Source: Devosia sp.
GTDB lineage: Bacteria; Pseudomonadota; Alphaproteobacteria; Rhizobiales; Devosiaceae
Direction: 5' to 3'
DNA: 16,518 nucleotides
Assembly: GCA_016793415.1 (NCBI GenBank)
Contig: JAEUMC010000695.1
Location: forward strand, 1 to 16,518
A program made the position numbers and the translations under genes. This document shows positions 13,566-16,518 of this stretch, one piece after another (within the stretch, counting starts at the first letter, position 1; each line of letters opens with the position of its first letter). The notes under the pieces were generated by a model. It was not told where the DNA came from. It made no database searches and saw only the letters and a program-made list of their open reading frames with translations.

Positions 13566-13717
13566 CCCCTCACCCCAACCCTCTCCCCCCAAGGGCGCTA
13601 TTGCGCCCCCTAGGAGGGGCGAGGGGGCGGGGTGGCGACGCCGGTTATTCCCACGAACATGATGCTGGCCGCTCTGTCGCCCCCTCGCCCCTCTGGGGAG
13701 ATGGCCGGGGTGAGGGG
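13566..13717. repeat. Long asymmetric inverted repeat inside the sugar operon
   Basis: CCCCTCACCCC (13566-13576) pairs with GGGGTGAGGGG (13707-13717), TCTCCCC (13582-13588) with GGGGAGA (13695-13701), and a 16-base block at 13614-13629 with 13678-13693. The left arm carries an extra hairpin, GGGCGC/GCGCCC around TATT, that the right arm lacks. It fills the gap between the Gfo/Idh gene and the epimerase-like gene, both read leftward, so it lies within the presumed operon. Confidence 0.8.
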
Positions 13718-13728
13718 CGCCAAGCGCG

Positions 13729-14862
13729 CTACAGGTTCACCCAGCTCCCCGACTTGCCCGAGGCAATGATCGCATCGCAGAGCTTATTGGTCGCCAGTGC
13801 GTCCCTGAAGGTCGGTGCTGCCGGTTTGCCGGTCTTCAGGCCCTCGAGAAAATCGGCGGCAGTGTGGGTAAAGCTGTGTTCGAAGCCGATGACGAGGCCG
13901 GGGACCCACCACTTGCCGAGATAGGGGTGGTCGCCGTCGGTGACGAGAATGTTGGTCCAGCCGCGCAGTCGCCCTTCGGTCGAGTGATCGAACCACTGCA
14001 CGCGGTTCATGTCGTGCAGATCCCAGGCCAGCGAGCCCTTTTCGCCGTTGATCTCGAGCGTGTAGGCCGCCTTGTGGCCGCGGGCGTAGCGGGTGGATTC
14101 GAAGGTGCCGAGCGCACCGTTGGCAAAGCGGGTCAGCACCGCGGCGGCGTCGTCGATGCCGACGGTCTGCTTCTTGCCGGTATCGGCGTGGGTGCGCTCC
14201 TTGACGAAGGTCTCGGTCATGGCGGTGAGCGAGGCGATATCGCCGTTGATCCACAGGGCGCTGTCGAGGCAGTGCGCGAGGAGATCGCCGGTGACGCCCG
14301 AGCCAGCTGCATCGACATCGAGGCGCCAGGTGCCCTGCCCGCCCTGCGGCACGTCGGGCGAAATGGTCCAATCCTGCAGGAATTTGGCGCGATAGTGGAA
14401 GATGCGCCCGAGCTTGCCGTCCTCGACCAGTTGCTTGATCAGCGTCACGGCCGGAACGCGGCGGTAATTGTACCAGACGAGGTTGGGAACGCCCGCCTTC
14501 TCCACCGCATCGACCATCGGCTGCCCTTCGGCGGCAGTGCGGGCCAGCGGCTTCTCGGTCAGCACCATCTTGCCGGCCTTGGCGGCGGCGATGGCGATCT
14601 CGGCGTGGAGGTCGTTGGGCACGCAAATGTCGATGGCGTCGATATCGCGGCGCTCGATCAGGGCACGCCAGTCGTGCTCGACGCTCTCATAGCCCCATTG
14701 TTCGGCGAAGCGGCGCACCTTGCTGTCATTGCGCGCCGCCACCGCCTTCAGCACCGGATGGTAGCCGGTATCGAAGAAATGGCTGACGGAAGCCCAGGCA
14801 TGCGAGTGGCAGCGAGCCATGAAGCCGTAGCCGACCATGCCGATATTGAGTTGTTTGGTCAT
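13729..14862 (-). CDS. Gfo/Idh/MocA family sugar dehydrogenase
   Basis: This 377-residue oxidoreductase has an N-terminal Rossmann fold with GYG (11-13) in [10 protein letters not shown]. It has the EKP motif at 103-105 (LTEKPLART), whose lysine is catalytic in the family, and a GDLLAHCLD block (192-200) with the conserved Asp and His. It oxidises a hydroxyl of a sugar, inositol or glycoside with NAD(P). The start at 14862 has AAGGAA 8 bases upstream and gives [16 protein letters not shown]; the opening extends upstream only through a repeat-containing gap. It lies between two TIM-barrel sugar genes, with the ABC ATPase at the head. The mixed set suggests catabolism of an imported sugar, perhaps via a keto intermediate. 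The substrate is not decidable. Confidence 0.9.
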   Translation of the reverse strand: MTKQLNIGMVGYGFMARCHSHAWASVSHFFDTGYHPVLKAVAARNDSKVRRFAEQWGYESVEHDWRALIERRDIDAIDICVPNDLHAEIAIAAAKAGKMVLTEKPLARTAAEGQPMVDAVEKAGVPNLVWYNYRRVPAVTLIKQLVEDGKLGRIFHYRAKFLQDWTISPDVPQGGQGTWRLDVDAAGSGVTGDLLAHCLDSALWINGDIASLTAMTETFVKERTHADTGKKQTVGIDDAAAVLTRFANGALGTFESTRYARGHKAAYTLEINGEKGSLAWDLHDMNRVQWFDHSTEGRLRGWTNILVTDGDHPYLGKWWVPGLVIGFEHSFTHTAADFLEGLKTGKPAAPTFRDALATNKLCDAIIASGKSGSWVNL

Positions 14863-14901
14863 TGCAGTGTTCCTTGGAGTACGACAGTCGCCCCACCCGC
14901 G

Positions 14902-14985
14902 GATGTCATCCCGGCGAAAGCCGGGACCCATCTCGCGGTCAGCGCCTGCGGTGAGTTGGGTCCCTGCTTTCGCTGGGATAACACC
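14902..14985. repeat. Palindromic intergenic repeat of the alphaproteobacterial ATCCCGGCGAAAGCCGGGA type
   Basis: The arm at 14902-14934 matches the reverse complement of 14953-14985 at 28 of 33 positions, with an 18-base loop. Both arms carry the core ATCCCxGCGAAAGCxGGGACCCA, well known as a dispersed element in alphaproteobacterial genomes. It sits in the 156-bp gap between the TIM-barrel and Gfo/Idh genes, both read leftward. Confidence 0.85.
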
Positions 14986-15018
14986 GAGTGGAGGAGAGGA
15001 AGGTGGCCACCATGCTCC

Positions 15019-16068
15019 CTATTCCCGCCAGCCGTGCGCGTCGCGGACCTTGAGCATGGCGGCGAGGATCTTGTTCCAGGTGGATTGCTGCTCCATTACG
15101 GCGTTGGGGAACATGCAGCCATCCCAGCAGATGTGACGCATCTTCCTGGTCAGCTCGCCCTTGTCGTCACGCAGCCAGTAGCCGGCATGTTTCACCACAT
15201 CGAGCCGCCCGTTCGGGTCGTCGATCTGGCAGTGGCGACCGGTTTTCTCGTGGTCCCCAGAACCAAACGTCGTGCCGTCGTTCTGGGCGACGTGGAAATC
15301 CAGCGTCCAGGGGCGGAGCGCATCGGCGACCTTGTGGTAGGCGGCATCGAGCGCCGCCTTGTCGCTCCACTCGAAATCCTTGGCAAGGATGCGGTCTTTC
15401 TCGGCGTTGGCGCCGAGCACGAACAGCATCGAATGCGCCATGTCCGCCTGGTAGCCGACGACGCCGGGCATGTTGACCAGCTCGAGCAGTTTGACGTTCT
15501 CGCGCCACGAATGCATGCCGCCCCAGCAGATCTCGCCCTCGGCGACGATGTACTCGCCATAGTGCTGGGCGATGCGACCGGCCTCGCGGAAGGTGTCGGC
15601 GATCTTTCGGGTGTTACCCTGGGGGTCGGCATCCCAGGCTTCGACACCGGTGGAGCTGTCGACGCGGATGCCGCCGGTGGGGCGGATGCCGAGCTCGCGC
15701 ATCTGCTGGCCGATCCTGCAGGCCTTCTCGACCTGGGTGAGGAAGCGCTTGACGTCATCGGCGTCCCCCATGGCCGAGCCGCCGCCGGCGCCCCCCCAGA
15801 TCGGGGCGACGAAGCTGCCGACCTTAAGGCCGTAGCTCGCGATATGATCGACCATCCGCTTCACATCGTCCTTGCCGCTGTCGATCGAGATATGCGGATC
15901 GGCGAGCCACAGATCGACACCGTCGAACTTCTGTCCATCGACCTCGGCATTGGCGGTGAGCTTCAGCAGGGTATCGAGGGAGATGATCGGCTCGGCGCCG
16001 GGGGCGCCCTTGCCGACCACGCCAGGCCAGGTGGCGTTGTGCAGTTTCGGGTAGTTGTTGGATGCCAT
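15019..16068 (-). CDS. TIM-barrel sugar isomerase/epimerase-like protein
   Basis: The 349-residue protein belongs to the xylose isomerase-like TIM-barrel family (AP endonuclease family 2 superfamily). Candidate metal residues lie at strand ends: E177 and E179 in VAEGEICWGG, D209 and H212 in QADMAHS, and H259 in DFHVAQNDG, with D315 in CWDGC near the end. A glycine-rich loop, PIWGGAGGGSAMGD (89-102), is unusual and may shape the active site. It is longer than the epimerase-like neighbour and only distantly related to it by eye. A strong GGGGAGGGGG site precedes the ATG, 38 bp after the ABC ATPase stop. Such proteins paired with Gfo/Idh enzymes isomerise, epimerise or cleave keto-sugars; the actual reaction here is unknown. 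Confidence 0.85.
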   Translation of the reverse strand: MASNNYPKLHNATWPGVVGKGAPGAEPIISLDTLLKLTANAEVDGQKFDGVDLWLADPHISIDSGKDDVKRMVDHIASYGLKVGSFVAPIWGGAGGGSAMGDADDVKRFLTQVEKACRIGQQMRELGIRPTGGIRVDSSTGVEAWDADPQGNTRKIADTFREAGRIAQHYGEYIVAEGEICWGGMHSWRENVKLLELVNMPGVVGYQADMAHSMLFVLGANAEKDRILAKDFEWSDKAALDAAYHKVADALRPWTLDFHVAQNDGTTFGSGDHEKTGRHCQIDDPNGRLDVVKHAGYWLRDDKGELTRKMRHICWDGCMFPNAVMEQQSTWNKILAAMLKVRDAHGWRE

Positions 16069-16106
16069 GGTCCCCCTCCCCTGGGGTCTAAAATCTCAAA
16101 ACAAAC

Positions 16107-16518
16107 TCACGCGGCCTGGTGCCGAAGGTTCAGACCGGTCCTGGCGTCGAACAGCATCACCTTGTCGGGGTTCCAGCTGAAGCGGACGGCCTCTTCGACC
16201 TTGACCTCGACGCGGGCCGGGACGGCAGCGCGCATCAGGTTGTCGCCGACGCGCAGGGTGACGATTTTCTCGATGCCGTGGTTCTCGACGTCGTGGATAC
16301 GGGCTTCGTTCGGGGCGCCGGCGGCCACCTCGACATCCTCCGGCCGGATACCGAAGGTCACCGGCCCCTCGACGGCGGCGCTGCGGGTGATCGGCATTTC
16401 GAAGGCGTGAGCGACACTGGCCACATCCCCGGCCAGGCTGCCCGGCAGCAGGTTGATGGCGGGCGAGCCGACGAAGCTCGCAACGAACGTGTCGCGCGGG
16501 TTGGTGTAGACGTCGCGC
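16107..16518 (-). CDS. ABC transporter ATP-binding protein, UgpC/MalK type (C-terminal part)
   Basis: The visible 136 residues are the C-terminal end of a sugar-importer ATPase cut by the right edge. The first visible codons read RDVYTNPRDTFVASFVGSPA, the usual link after the ATPase core in UgpC/MalK-type proteins (VYxxPxxxFVAxFIGSPxxN). The OB-fold regulatory domain follows with VTFGIRPEDVEV and MRAAVPARVEVKVEEAVRF. The frame stays open to the edge, so the GTG at 16424 is not a start. Walker and signature motifs lie outside the window. It is the first visible gene of the sugar operon; the binding protein and permeases are probably further right. It energises uptake of a sugar or glycerol-phosphate-like solute. 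Confidence 0.9.
   Translation of the reverse strand, partial: RDVYTNPRDTFVASFVGSPAINLLPGSLAGDVASVAHAFEMPITRSAAVEGPVTFGIRPEDVEVAAGAPNEARIHDVENHGIEKIVTLRVGDNLMRAAVPARVEVKVEEAVRFSWNPDKVMLFDARTGLNLRHQAA

Noticed and set aside
13864..16410. A very long open frame (848 codons) on the plus strand, antisense to the sugar operon
   Set aside because: It runs opposite two well-supported genes and crosses a palindromic repeat and another gene start. Its product is Gly/Ala/Val/Asp-rich with no domain I recognise. Long antisense frames are common in GC-rich DNA.

Overview
The window is GC-rich chromosomal DNA from an alphaproteobacterium, most likely Hyphomicrobiales (a Devosia- or Rhizobium-like organism). 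The gene families point that way: DUF2200, DUF924, a YtrA-type GntR/ABC operon, and an ABC importer beside Gfo/Idh and TIM-barrel sugar genes. So does the intergenic palindrome of the ATCCCGGCGAAAGCCGGGA type. This placement is inference from content; no rRNA or marker gene is present. I see no tRNA, rRNA, CRISPR, transposase or phage gene. No stretch without a gene exceeds 300 bp.

Layout. (1) 1-1328, minus strand: a tight three-gene unit of LysE/RhtB exporter, DUF2200 protein and a divergent S-adenosylhomocysteine-hydrolase-like protein cut by the window edge. (2) 1451-2791: a secreted small protein of unknown role with a structured leader, a DUF924 protein, and a divergent 69-residue FlbD-like protein. 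(3) 2850-4973: a zinc alcohol dehydrogenase of the RspB/IdnD type, divergent from a low-specificity threonine aldolase. (4) 5132-6049: a CatE-like ring-cleaving dioxygenase. (5) 6332-8449: a GntR (YtrA-type) regulator, ABC ATPase and ABC permease with overlapping genes and a clear palindromic operator at the promoter. (6) 8631-9623: a UDP-glucuronate 4-epimerase-like nucleotide-sugar epimerase. (7) 9809-11014: an Fsr-type MFS exporter. (8) 11233-12592: a 6-phosphogluconolactonase-like beta-propeller and a small secreted cysteine-containing protein. (9) 12681-16518, minus strand: a sugar-uptake and catabolism operon, read in the order UgpC/MalK-type ABC ATPase (partial), TIM-barrel isomerase-like protein, Gfo/Idh dehydrogenase, and ketose 3-epimerase-like protein.

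How the genes work together. The clearest functional units are the autoregulated GntR-ABC operon and the sugar operon. In the latter an imported sugar or glycoside is probably oxidised by the Gfo/Idh enzyme and rearranged, epimerised or cleaved by the two TIM-barrel enzymes. The ketose 3-epimerase-like protein has every metal and substrate residue of the tagatose/psicose 3-epimerase family in register.

The most striking non-coding feature is a set of long, nested inverted repeats between genes (about 5003-5110, 6254-6303, 11034-11212, 13566-13717 and 14902-14985). Two lie exactly at convergent gene ends. The one at 11034-11212 is built from two related hairpins whose stems differ by coordinated changes that keep the pairing. 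The one at 5003-5110 also carries a strong G-quadruplex motif. I did not find an obvious new defence or mobile system. The candidates for novelty are these palindromic elements, the divergent SAHH-like paralogue and the sugar operon's unknown substrate.
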